DNA from: an uncultured Parabacteroides sp.
Lineage (GTDB): Bacteria > Bacteroidota > Bacteroidia > Bacteroidales > Tannerellaceae
Assembly: GCA_944325345.1 (NCBI GenBank)
Contig: CALUZV010000010.1
Span: 42,181-106,180, forward strand
Direction: 5' to 3'
DNA length: 64,000 bases
Part shown: piece after piece, positions 26,855-37,700 of the stretch
Numbering within the stretch: position 1 is the stretch's first letter
Layout of the letters: each line of letters begins with the position of its first letter
Position numbers and translations under genes: made by a program
Notes under the pieces: generated by a model
What the model was told of the DNA's origin: nothing
The model's input: only the letters and a program-made list of their open reading frames with translations
Databases searched by the model: none

Positions 26855-27640
26855 TTAACAGTAGTTCGTTACGGCACGCTCTCCTGAAAGTATCTGTTGA
26901 AGCTCTTCTGCACTTACGTTTACACTCAAATTACCATTGTGAGCCACAGAGATTTCGCCTCGCTCTTCGGATACAATGATAACCAAAGCATCGGTTTCAA
27001 GCGACATCCCTAATCCTGAGCGGTGGCGCAGCCCCATCTCTTTCGGGAGACTGGCGTTTTGAGCTACGGGCAAGATGCAACCTGCCGCGCAAATCCGGTG
27101 GTCGGCAATAATCATCGCGCCATCGTGTAAAGGACTATTTTTGAAAAATATATTTTCTATTAGGCGGGCATTGACATCGGCATTGAACATCTCGCCTGTA
27201 TGTTCATAGACACTCAAAGCCATCTCTTGTTGGATACATATCAGCGCTCCGGTCTTCTTCTTGGCCATATTCATGCAGGCCAGGACGATTGGAGCAACGA
27301 ACCGGCTTTCGCTTTCCGTATTGTTATTGCGCTTACTAAATAGTTGCCCTATAAATTTCCATCCCCGATGAGAGCCGAGTACCAACAAGAAGCGGCGTAT
27401 TTCGTCTTGAAACAAAATCACCAATACGACAAAGCCAACGCTGATGAACTTGTCTAATATCGCTCCCATCAACTTCATTTCCAAAACTTGCGAGATTAAT
27501 ATCCAGACAATGACAAACGAGACGACGCCACTGAATATGGCCAGCGTCCCCGAGCTTTTCATGATTTGGTAGGTCTTATAGAGGAAGAAGGCTACCAGCA
27601 AGATATCAATTAAATCCTTTATGCCAAAGTGCATCCACAT
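26855..27640 (-). CDS. cdaA: Diadenylate cyclase CdaA (c-di-AMP synthase)
   Basis: Makes the second messenger c-di-AMP from two ATP. Three N-terminal membrane helices (about residues 8-22, 33-52, 60-77) are followed by the DisA_N catalytic domain with the diagnostic motifs HDGAMII and GLRHRSGLGMS. 261 residues, normal for the CdaA class. It lies 16 bases behind folP on the same strand, a common pairing in Bacteroidales. The cdaR regulator of Gram-positive bacteria is not present. Confidence 0.96.
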   Translation of the reverse strand: MWMHFGIKDLIDILLVAFFLYKTYQIMKSSGTLAIFSGVVSFVIVWILISQVLEMKLMGAILDKFISVGFVVLVILFQDEIRRFLLVLGSHRGWKFIGQLFSKRNNNTESESRFVAPIVLACMNMAKKKTGALICIQQEMALSVYEHTGEMFNADVNARLIENIFFKNSPLHDGAMIIADHRICAAGCILPVAQNASLPKEMGLRHRSGLGMSLETDALVIIVSEERGEISVAHNGNLSVNVSAEELQQILSGERAVTNYC

Positions 27641-27656
27641 GATTGAAAATGATGAA

Positions 27657-28493
27657 TTAGTGAGACAATTGTTTGAAGATTCGCACGGCTTCGACCGCAG
27701 CCTTTACATCGTGCACCCGAAGGATATTCGCTCCGTTTAGCAGAGCATAGGTATTGAGGACGGTAGTCCCATTCAAACTCTCTGCCGGCGTGCCTCCGAG
27801 TAATTTATATATCATACTTTTCCTTGATATTCCTACCAGCAAAGGCTTTTCAAACAAACTGAAGTCTGCCAGATGGCGCATCAGCTCGTAGTTCTGCTCC
27901 AAGGTCTTGCTAAAGCCGAACCCCGGGTCTATGATGACATCATTTACCCCCATCAGATGCAACTGTTCTATTTTCTTGGAAAAATACAGAAGGATGTCTG
28001 CCGTCAAATTCTGGTAATCGCAATGTTGTTGCATGGTTTTCGGCGTCCCTCGCATGTGCATTATTATATAAGGTATATGGAGGTCGGCAATGGTCGGGAA
28101 CATCGCGGCATCCAACTCGCCTCCCGAGATGTCGTTGATAATAGCGGCTCCATATTCTTCCACACAACGGCGGGCGATGTCGGCGCGGAATGTATCGACG
28201 GAAACCATAGCTTTCGGATACTCATCACGTAGGATTCGTAGTGCTAAACATAAGCGTTCCATTTCCTCTTCCGGGGATACGTCTTGGGCGTCGGGACGGG
28301 AAGAATAGCCTCCGAGGTCGATAATCCTCCCTCCTTCTTGGAGGATTTCTTCGATGCGGTTGCGGATGTCGGTCTCTGTCTGTTTGCGGCTTCCTTCATA
28401 AAACGAGTCGGGCGTAACGTTAAGAATGCCCATAACAAGCGGTTCCTCGAGCGAGATAAGCTCTCCCTTTATATTCAGCGTCTGGTGTTTCAT
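27657..28493 (-). CDS. folP: Dihydropteroate synthase
   Basis: Joins p-aminobenzoate to the pterin precursor in folate synthesis. Motifs: VMGILNVTPDSFYEGSR, IIDLGGYSSRPDAQ, INDISGGELDAAMF, IMHMRGTPKTMQ, IIDPGFGFSKTLEQN and LLVGISRKSMI. 278 residues, normal. First gene of folP-cdaA; divergent from murF across 77 bases holding -7 elements on both strands. Confidence 0.97.
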   Translation of the reverse strand: MKHQTLNIKGELISLEEPLVMGILNVTPDSFYEGSRKQTETDIRNRIEEILQEGGRIIDLGGYSSRPDAQDVSPEEEMERLCLALRILRDEYPKAMVSVDTFRADIARRCVEEYGAAIINDISGGELDAAMFPTIADLHIPYIIMHMRGTPKTMQQHCDYQNLTADILLYFSKKIEQLHLMGVNDVIIDPGFGFSKTLEQNYELMRHLADFSLFEKPLLVGISRKSMIYKLLGGTPAESLNGTTVLNTYALLNGANILRVHDVKAAVEAVRIFKQLSH

Positions 28494-28515
28494 TCCTTCT
28501 GTTTATTTCTGGGCG

Positions 28516-28551
28516 CAAAGATAAATATTCTTCTTTTTATTCTTACTTTTG
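28516..28551. promoter_or_regulatory. Divergent -7 elements of folP and murF
   Basis: TATCTTTG on the minus strand (28516-28523, for folP) and TACTTTTG on the plus strand (28544-28551, for murF). Both fit TAnnTTTG; -33 boxes are unclear. Confidence 0.55.
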
Positions 28552-28570
28552 CGCCTGCTATAAAAACGGC

Positions 28571-29860
28571 ATGTTTATGAACTTAAATGAACTTTACGAA
28601 TTATTCCTTCATCACGAGAAAATAACGACGGATAGTCGCCATTGTCCTACCAATTCGTTATTCTTTGCCCTTAAAGGAGAGCGTTTCGATGGAAATCAAT
28701 ATGCGGCCAAAGCATTGGAAACCGGAGCCGCTTATGCCATTATCGACAACCCGAAGTATCTGTCGGGCGACCGCATGATTCTTGTCGATAATGTCCTTGA
28801 TTGTCTGCAACAATTGGCGCATCACCATCGCAAGGCTTTAGGTATCCCTGTCATAGGAATCACAGGTACGAATGGCAAGACTACAACCAAGGAACTTTTG
28901 GCTTCTGTCTTGGCTACAAAGTTTAACGTTCTTGCGACGGAAGGGAACCTAAATAATCAGATTGGTGTCCCACTGACTTTGTTGCGTATGAATCCCGACC
29001 ACGAGATAGCAGTGGTGGAAATGGGCGCAAGTCATCCGGGGGATATTGATGAACTCGTGCATATCGTTGCTCCGAATTATGGCTTGATTACGAACGTCGG
29101 CTGTGCTCACTTGGAAGGCTTCGGCTCTTTCGAGGGGGTTTTGCATACGAAAGGGGAACTATACGACTATCTCCGCCATACGAATGGGAAGATATTCATC
29201 AATCAGGAGAATAAAGATTTGATGGGCATCGCTCACGGATTGGAACAAATCACCTACGGACAGCATGAGGGTGCCTTTGCCGTGGGCCATGTTGTGGAAA
29301 GCAATCCATTCCTTACTTTTGATTGGAAGCAGCAAGGTAAAATCCATGTCGTAGAGACTCATCTCGTGGGTGCCTATAATATAGATAATGTATTAGCCGC
29401 CGTTGCCGTCGGCCGTTATTTCAAGATTCCTGCCGAACGCATCAGCCGGGCCATCGCCGCCTACGAGCCTACGAACAATCGTTCGCAATACAAGAAGACG
29501 GAACGAAACGACTTGATTATCGACGCTTACAATGCCAATCCAACTAGCATGAAGGCGGCTTTGGATAATTTCGCCTCTTTGCCTGTCCACCCGAAGGCAG
29601 TTGTCTTGGGCGATATGCTGGAATTGGGCAAGACAAGCGACGAATTGCATAGTGGAATCGTCCGCCAACTTCAGGCTGAGGCTTTTGATAAAGTCTATTT
29701 GTGTGGCCAACACTTTGCCCGTACTGCGAACGGCTTTCCTTCTTTTACTACGACGGAAGAACTGATTGCCGCATTACGCCAAGACAAGCTGGAAGGCTAT
29801 CATATCCTGATAAAAGGTTCGCATAGCATGGGACTGGAGAACGTAGTAGAGCTATTATAA
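28571..29860 (+). CDS. murF: UDP-MurNAc-tripeptide--D-Ala-D-Ala ligase
   Basis: Adds D-Ala-D-Ala to the UDP-MurNAc tripeptide, last cytoplasmic step of the peptidoglycan precursor. The N-terminal uridine-binding domain has KITTDSRHCPTNSLFFALKG. The ATP loop is VIGITGTNGKTTTKELL (about residue 95). The Mur ligase middle domain follows, with EMGASHPGDIDELV and NVGCAHLEGFGS, then the C-terminal domain with IDAYNANPTSMKAAL. 429 residues, normal. A second ATG two codons on (28577) is equally possible. A large fold-back lies 60 bases behind. Confidence 0.96.
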   Translation: MFMNLNELYELFLHHEKITTDSRHCPTNSLFFALKGERFDGNQYAAKALETGAAYAIIDNPKYLSGDRMILVDNVLDCLQQLAHHHRKALGIPVIGITGTNGKTTTKELLASVLATKFNVLATEGNLNNQIGVPLTLLRMNPDHEIAVVEMGASHPGDIDELVHIVAPNYGLITNVGCAHLEGFGSFEGVLHTKGELYDYLRHTNGKIFINQENKDLMGIAHGLEQITYGQHEGAFAVGHVVESNPFLTFDWKQQGKIHVVETHLVGAYNIDNVLAAVAVGRYFKIPAERISRAIAAYEPTNNRSQYKKTERNDLIIDAYNANPTSMKAALDNFASLPVHPKAVVLGDMLELGKTSDELHSGIVRQLQAEAFDKVYLCGQHFARTANGFPSFTTTEELIAALRQDKLEGYHILIKGSHSMGLENVVELL

Positions 29861-29922
29861 GTTGAGCATCAACGAACAACTATATACAACGCCCATCTAC
29901 CGTTCCCTAAACCATCTGTCAT

Positions 29923-30022
29923 CCTATCTCTCCAGCATCTACTTCCAACTTTGGAAGTATTATATGTACACCATACTAAATATTATACTTCTAAGGTTGG
30001 AAGTAGATATGGAAGAGATAGG
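29923..30022. repeat. 100-base fold-back with 38-base arms behind murF
   Basis: Left arm 29923-29960 and right arm 29985-30022 pair over nearly all 38 positions, running from CCTATCTC to GAGATAGG outside; the loop is 24 bases. The arms themselves contain TACTTCCAAC and GGAAGTA dyads. The rest of the 439-base gap is taken by the groES control region; 29861-29922 and 30023-30097 show nothing I can name. Confidence 0.85.
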
Positions 30023-30097
30023 TTAAAGCTCGACATACACCTCGGATGGATGAAGCGTAAGACGTATGTAGGCGACAATTATATATAGGTATAGGAT

Positions 30098-30215
30098 GTC
30101 TGACATTCGTTTTGCCATCTTGTCAGTCTGACATTCTACTTCTTGCATCCTTTTTCTCCCTATCGTGAAAAAGTGGCAGTTTTGAAGGCTTGTTTTAGTT
30201 TGGCACGCTATTCGC
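30098..30215 (+). promoter_or_regulatory. Sigma-54-like promoter of groESL with upstream repeats
   Basis: TGGCACGCTATTCGC (30201-30215) has GG and GC at the -24/-12 spacing of sigma-54 promoters (consensus TGGCACG, 4 bases, TTGC), one mismatch. Upstream, GTCTGACATTC occurs twice (30098-30108, 30126-30136), and the second overlaps the palindrome GTCAGTCTGAC (30122-30132). This is where enhancer sites of a sigma-54 activator would be expected. There is no CIRCE element. Confidence 0.55.
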
Positions 30216-30299
30216 TATAGAATAGGTGTGCGTTTCGGAAAAAGATACCGGGACGGACAGAATAAATAAGATATTATTAACAATTTAAATCATATAGAA

Positions 30300-30569
30300 A
30301 TGAACATTAGACCATTAGCAGACCGCGTTTTGATTAAGCCGGCAGCTGCAGAAGAAAAGACCTTGGGCGGAATCATCATTCCGGATTCAGCAAAAGAAAA
30401 ACCGTTGAAAGGTGAAGTAATGGCTGTAGGTCATGGAACAAAAGACGAAGAAATGGTATTGAAAGTAGGCGACAACGTATTGTATGGCAAATACGCTGGT
30501 ACTGAAATCGAATACGAAGGCGAGAAATATCTGATGATGCGCCAGTCTGATGTCTTGGCTATCATCTAA
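30300..30569 (+). CDS. groES: Co-chaperonin GroES
   Basis: 89 residues, forms the heptameric lid of GroEL. Typical sequence: [20 protein letters not shown], the mobile loop [16 protein letters not shown], and [19 protein letters not shown]. 53 bases upstream of groEL in a two-gene operon. Regulation probably through the sigma-54-like promoter upstream. Confidence 0.98.
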   Translation: MNIRPLADRVLIKPAAAEEKTLGGIIIPDSAKEKPLKGEVMAVGHGTKDEEMVLKVGDNVLYGKYAGTEIEYEGEKYLMMRQSDVLAII

Positions 30570-30598
30570 ACAATTCACAATTAATAACTGACAATTAA

Positions 30599-32260
<1,662 letters not shown>

Positions 32261-32291
32261 TCCTTCCCACTTTTTCAGATATATAATAAGG

Positions 32292-32326
32292 CGGGGAAAC
32301 TGGGCAACTGGTTTCCCCGTTTTTTA
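32292..32326 (+). terminator. Terminator of groESL
   Basis: CGGGGAAAC pairs with GTTTCCCCG around TGGGCAACTG, followed by TTTTTT. Confidence 0.92.
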
Positions 32327-32419
32327 TATGATAAGGAGAAATACAAGAAAATAAGAAGCGGATGCAGATGGGGTTGGAGGATTATACTTACCTTTGAGGT
32401 CTAAAAACAGGTTAAGATT

Positions 32420-33460
32420 ATGAAAGGAAAAAGTACCCCCATAACCTCTTCAACAGATTTTATCAAGGATATCAAACATATCATTGAAGCAGGCCGCACA
32501 ACAGCTTACTCAGCTGTAAATGCTACTATGATTGCCACTTATTGGAATATCGGCAAGCGTATCGTAGAGGAGGAACAGCATGGGAAAGAGCGTGCCGAAT
32601 ATGGCAAAGAGCTTATCAAAATGCTGGCACACGAATTAACGATGGAATATGGAAGCGGATTCAGCGAACGCTATCTGCGCGCATTCCGACAATTCTATTT
32701 AGTCGTGCCTAATTATGAGATTTGGAAATCGCGATTTCCAAATCTGACATGGACGCATGTTTTCCGTACGCTTCGGGTGGGAGATGAAACCGCCATTCGC
32801 TGGTATCTGGAAAATGCCTCCCAGCAGATGTGGAGTGTGCGCACCTTGAGCCGTAATATTTCCACGCAATATTACGAACGTCATTATCATCAGCCATCTT
32901 TGGCAGAAAGTGGGAAAACGATTCCAGAGAAGGAGGAAATCCTCAAAAGTCCTTTAATTGCGGAGTTCCTGGGCTTCAAACCGGATGAGAGCTATTCAGA
33001 GCGTGATCTGGAATCGAATATCATCTCGCATCTCAAGGATTTCTTGATGGAAATGGGACATGGCTTTGCATTCATGGCCCGCCAGCAGCATATCCGCACT
33101 GACGCCGAGGATTATTTCATCGACCTTGTGTTCTACAACGTGATTTTGAAATGCTATGTGTTGGTAGATTTGAAGGTCGGCAAGATTACGCACCAAGATG
33201 TAGGGCAAATGGATATGTACGTCCGTATGTATGACGAACTAAAACGCACAGAGGGCGATAATCCAACAATCGGCATTGTCCTTTGTTCGGAAACAGATGC
33301 AGACATAGCCCGATACTCCATATTGAAAGGGAACGAACAACTCTTTGCCACGAAATACAAACTCTATCTGCCTACTGAAGCGCAATTGCGTCAAGAGATA
33401 GAACGGCAAAAAGAGCTTTATTTATGGCAGCATAATAGTAAAAAGGAAAATGAGAGTTAA
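32420..33460 (+). CDS. YhcG-type PDDEXK nuclease (DUF1016)
   Basis: 346 residues. The N-terminal DUF1016 domain (about 10-170) has MIATYWNIGKRIVEEEQ and YGSGFSERYLRAFRQFY. The C-terminal PDDEXK nuclease domain (about 195-330) has DYFIDLVFYN and VLVDLKVGKITHQDVGQMDMY, giving the Asp, D-x-K and Gln of the active site. The family is found with mobile elements and defence genes; no biochemical role can be assigned here. A TACCTTTG -7 box lies at 32389-32396. Its stop overlaps the next ORF by 11 bases. Confidence 0.92.
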   Translation: MKGKSTPITSSTDFIKDIKHIIEAGRTTAYSAVNATMIATYWNIGKRIVEEEQHGKERAEYGKELIKMLAHELTMEYGSGFSERYLRAFRQFYLVVPNYEIWKSRFPNLTWTHVFRTLRVGDETAIRWYLENASQQMWSVRTLSRNISTQYYERHYHQPSLAESGKTIPEKEEILKSPLIAEFLGFKPDESYSERDLESNIISHLKDFLMEMGHGFAFMARQQHIRTDAEDYFIDLVFYNVILKCYVLVDLKVGKITHQDVGQMDMYVRMYDELKRTEGDNPTIGIVLCSETDADIARYSILKGNEQLFATKYKLYLPTEAQLRQEIERQKELYLWQHNSKKENES

Positions 33461-33848
33461 GAACATCCTCAAATCCCTCCTCATCTGGCTCTGCTTTATC
33501 CCTCTGGCTATCCTCAACGGCGGGCTGAGGAACTATGTCTTGGTGAGAATCCTTGGGGAAAGATGGGCTTTGCCGACAAGCGGGATACTGTTAAGCATCG
33601 CCATCTATATAGTTTCCTGGCTTCTTCTTCCCCGGATAATAAAGCGATGCAGCACAAGAGGTTGCTGGTTGATAGGGACGTGCTGGGCTACCTTGACCGT
33701 TGCCTTCGAGTTTACGGCAGGATTGGCCAGCGGCCATAGCTTGACGGAGCTGCTGGCGGCTTATAATCCCTTGACTGGCAATTTATGGTTGTTGGTGGTA
33801 GGGACGACGTTCTTGTCGCCTATTATTATAAAAAGGATGAAGATTTAG
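33450..33848 (+). CDS. Small membrane protein of unknown function
   Basis: 132 residues with four predicted membrane helices (about 8-27, 43-62, 73-95, 108-126) and a Trp/Leu-rich composition. No family recognised with confidence; similar short membrane proteins occur in Bacteroides. Starts inside the nuclease gene (11-base overlap), so translation is probably coupled. Confidence 0.65.
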   Translation: MRVKNILKSLLIWLCFIPLAILNGGLRNYVLVRILGERWALPTSGILLSIAIYIVSWLLLPRIIKRCSTRGCWLIGTCWATLTVAFEFTAGLASGHSLTELLAAYNPLTGNLWLLVVGTTFLSPIIIKRMKI

Positions 33849-33957
33849 AAAATCTGAAAAGAAAATAACCGGCAAGAATATCTATTCATTACATTTTTGT
33901 ACTTTTGCCCTTATTAAATGGGAAAAGACTTGAAAAATCAAATTAATAAAGAATAAT

Positions 33958-34215
33958 ATGCCACAAATCAGTTATTTCTACGGGATAGCCATCTATATGT
34001 ATATTAATGAGCATAATCCGCCTCATTTCCATGTAGTATATCAAGACTATAAAGCAACCATTACTATTGATGGCGGCATCACTGTTGGTAGCATGCCACG
34101 ACGGGCACTTAATTTAGTCTATGAATGGCTTGACCTGCACAAAGAAGAGTTAATGAATAATTGGGAACGCTTGTCTAAACGAGAAACTCCCCTAAAGATT
34201 AAACCATTAGAATAA
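33958..34215 (+). CDS. DUF4160 protein
   Basis: 85 residues: PQISYFYGIAIYMYINEHNP, then PHFHVVYQDYKATITIDGG, and LDLHKEELMNNWERL, the DUF4160 pattern with the HxPPHFH region. Seven bases before a DUF2442 gene; these two families are often neighbours and have been suggested as a toxin-antitoxin-like pair, without proof known to me. TACTTTTG at 33900-33907 is a possible -7 box. Confidence 0.85.
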   Translation: MPQISYFYGIAIYMYINEHNPPHFHVVYQDYKATITIDGGITVGSMPRRALNLVYEWLDLHKEELMNNWERLSKRETPLKIKPLE

Positions 34216-34222
34216 TAAAAAT

Positions 34223-34468
34223 ATGCTAAACGAACTTCTCACAGTAACAAAAGCTGAATACGTACAAGGCTATACGCTCCGCATCTTATTCAGCAACGGC
34301 GTAGAAAAGCTGTTTGATTTCTCCGAAGAGCTAACAAAAGGGATATGCCACAAGCTGAAAGACTTGGATTACTTCAAGCGGTTTACTATCGACCCCTTTA
34401 CTATTGATTGGAACAACGAGATAGGCTTTGCCCCTGAGTACCTCTACGAGCACGGCTTCTCCGCCTAA
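34223..34468 (+). CDS. DUF2442 protein
   Basis: 81 residues with YTLRILFSNGVEKLFDFSEE and FTIDWNNEIGFAPEYLYEHG, the DUF2442 pattern (short beta protein, no known activity). Follows DUF4160 by seven bases and is followed by a terminator, so the two form one unit. Confidence 0.85.
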   Translation: MLNELLTVTKAEYVQGYTLRILFSNGVEKLFDFSEELTKGICHKLKDLDYFKRFTIDPFTIDWNNEIGFAPEYLYEHGFSA

Positions 34469-34493
34469 ATTCTGCTTAAGATTTGAAACCAAA

Positions 34494-34527
34494 AAGGCTT
34501 GCCCCGAGGAGCAAGCCTTACTTTTTT
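34494..34527 (+). terminator. Terminator of the DUF4160-DUF2442 unit
   Basis: AAGGCTTGC pairs with GCAAGCCTT around CCCGAGGA, followed by ACTTTTTT. Between 34528 and 34663 I can name nothing; that stretch contains an imperfect direct repeat (CCTCGCGGgaTTACTcGGA near 34542 and CCTCGCGGcTTACTtGGA near 34618). Confidence 0.88.
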
Positions 34528-34663
34528 GTTCCGCCTCTCATCCCTCGCGGGATTACTCGGACCGGATAGAACTTTATTTTTCAATTATACTTTTAAATGG
34601 GCTAACCGCTTGTTCGGCCTCGCGGCTTACTTGGAGCGTTGCTCCGTGCGGCCAGCAATATCT

Positions 34664-34750
34664 TTGTCAATTGACAGTTGAAAATTGACAATTGACAATT
34701 TCAAGGAATCACCCATTCATTGTCAATTGTCCTTTGCTAATTGTCAATTT
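34664..34750. repeat. ATTGACA-family fold-back before the DUF6383 gene end
   Basis: Left arm 34664-34702 and right arm 34719-34750, made of ATTGACA and its mirror TGTCAAT. The right arm reaches into the stop codon of the minus-strand gene at 34749. Confidence 0.85.
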
Positions 34751-37700
34751 ACTTTACGTTCACCTTAACGGCTTCCTCGCCATCAACGCTTACGATTACG
34801 ATACCTGCCGGTACAGAGATTGTAGCGTTATCAGAAGTGAGGACTTCGTTAGCAACGATCTGGCCGAGGATAGTAGAAACTACTACGTTCTTACCAGCTG
34901 CGTTCTTAACGTTGATTGCACCGTCTGTTGCGATGATCTTAACTTCGGTTGCTGATACGCCTTCGTTAGCGGTAGGAGCAGCTACGCTTTCGATTGTGAA
35001 CAACATTGCATGAGCCTTATCAGGAGACCAAGTAACCTTTTCATTCCAAGCTCCCAAGTAATTACCTACATTACCTGAGCCAGCTTGACGGATGTAGTAA
35101 TAACCATCAGCATCAGCGGCTTCAATAATTTGCCACTTGAAGCGATTGATACCACCCCAGATGTTCTTGTTATCATCATTAGCTTTCTTAGCGATGTACT
35201 TCGTTTCACCCTTAACATCGATTGTCAATGTGTCGCGAGTATCGTTAATCTTAGCGGCTTTGAAGATAACTTTTGTTGTATTTTCAGCCCACTGATACTT
35301 CTTGTCATATGTGCCATCAGCAACATAGTAATCAACTGAATCTTTCGGGTTGAACATAAACATTCTCTCGCCATTTTCAGCAGCTACACCCTTTGTGATA
35401 TAGAATGAAGGAACGACTGCTTTCTTATCCGTTACATACAGATAATAAGTGTCTGCTTCATTTTCATTAACCACGATAGCATCACGGTCTTCATTCATAG
35501 TGATGTAGTTTCCGAGTTCGCTTTCGATAGTTACATGACCTTCGTTAGCAGGCCAGCTGATATCAACAGGTTGTTCTTCCAAGTAAGTCTTGATTTCGCG
35601 AGCATCAGAAGTAGATTCATAAACATCATCTTGATCGTCAAATTCATATCCGTCTTCTGCTGCATTCAACTTAACCTCTACAGCTTTTTCTGTTGCTTCA
35701 GAAGCAACTTCCAAATTAGTGAATACATTGCTGTATTGACCCGCCTTAACTCTATTAGCTTTAATCAAAGATACAGAACCATCTACATTTTCCTTGATTA
35801 CGAAATAAGTCTTGCTACCTAATACAGGCACATCGTTTTCGATAGCCAAATAATCGTTCTTCAATTCGCCATCTTCTACATATTGCAATGTATAAACATA
35901 AGCTTTAACCTTATCACCTTCCGGTACATTATCTACAGACTGAGTAGTTGTATTGTTGTAAACATATACACGAGAGATTTCAGTTTCATCAACTTTCTTC
36001 AATTGCCATTGTGCAGAAGCATAGAGATCATTTGTAAAGTCATCATCTACGATTTGACCGTCTTCAACATAAGCATACATCTTGTTAGAAGTATCGTTTA
36101 CATCACGAGCAAATGCGATTGCACGAGAAACCGCTTCATCTTCCTTCAAGAAACCTGCATAAGAATCAACGTCAATGGACTTCAGTTCTACAACATAGTT
36201 TGCAGCAAATGTTTGCAAACCTACAGGATTACCTTCACTATCAGTCGGTGTTACAGCATAAGTATTTGTCTTGCTTTCTACAGTATAAGGCTGAACTTTG
36301 AAATCTTTATTTGCAGCAGCATGAGCAGCATCAATACCATTGATGTACTTAATAGCCATGTAATAACGATTTTCACCATCAGCCGGGAACAACTGAGCTG
36401 TAAAGTTTTCACCTGTTTCACGGTTAGTAAATGTTATTTCATTATTAGAGTTTACACCAGTGATAGTATATTGGAAGATAGGATAATCCTCATTATAGAT
36501 AGCAGCACCCTTAGCTTCCCACTGGAAGTCCAAACCGTCTTTACTACCAACTGTCAAATACTTAGAGTTCAAGTAACCATTACCTGAAATGAACTTAATC
36601 GTGTAAACGGCAGCCTTCTTTGTATCATGCAGCAAAGTCTTACCATCTACTACAGAAGAAGCTTCCAATTTGAAGACTGCAACAGGATCTCCGCTGAATG
36701 TCGTACTTACGAGGCTCTGGCGAGAGTTGTCATAAGATTCAACAGCCATGCAAACTGTTTGTTTCTTCTGCTTGTCAGTACCTGCAGCGTTCTTCTTCGG
36801 CTGATACCAGAATTCACTTACAGTTAATGAATAAGGATAGTTATCATTAGCTGCAAAGTTTGTCTGTACAGTGAAGCTAGCATTCGTAATCCAAGTATCG
36901 TTGCCTTGAGGATCTGAAGCATTCAAATTATACTTGAATTCAGTACCCTGTTGTGCTTGAAGCAAGAATCCACCGCCATTAGCGCGATCTGAATCTGTAC
37001 CTTCTTCTGATTCAGTAGCACTCAAATAAACTAAAGTAGATTTCAACCAATCGATATCTTCAGCTTTGAGATCAGAGCTACCAAATGTCTTACCATTCTT
37101 AAATACAACATTAGTAAAGAAGTAAGTACCTTCAGGTACAATCAAATCCGTCTGATTATTTCCTGTTGTTGTCAAATAATAGTCACCAGTAGCGCTACCA
37201 TTTGCCATGACTTTATTCTCTGCGTCTCTAATGTTATCTGCATTTACTTCAAATGCCCATACAGTTTGTTCTGCAAAGATATTACCGTTTACAGCAACAT
37301 TTGCCAAAGCGGGTTTAGCAGCGAAGTTGAAACCTCTTTCGTTGAAGAGGGCGTTCAAGTCTGTTGCAGGAACAGAAGCTATTTTTAAAGACAAGATTGT
37401 TGTTATTTTATCTGCTTCACCAGCCTCTTCGTCTGCAACTTTAATTGTGACATCATTGTCTGCTAACGTCAAAAAGCCATCTATTCCTTCAACTCCAACT
37501 TTTGCACTTTCATAGTTTTTATCAGTTTTAGTTTCTTTGTTGATATTGAAGCTAAATTTACCTTTATTGTCAGTTGCGTAGTTTTTAGCGCCATTAGTAA
37601 CAGTACCTGTAATACGGACCTTGCCATCAGCATTGAAGCTCAGTGTATCACCTGTCGCTGCATTCACTAAATAATAAAGATTGCCATCATTTGCAGGATT

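Noticed and set aside
30181..30299. CIRCE element before groES
   Set aside because: No TTAGCACTC-N9-GAGTGCTAA inverted repeat is present; the visible element is the sigma-54-like box.
34428..34688. Plus-strand ORFs across the terminator behind DUF2442
   Set aside because: They run through a terminator and a repeat arm, with no start signal and no conserved features.
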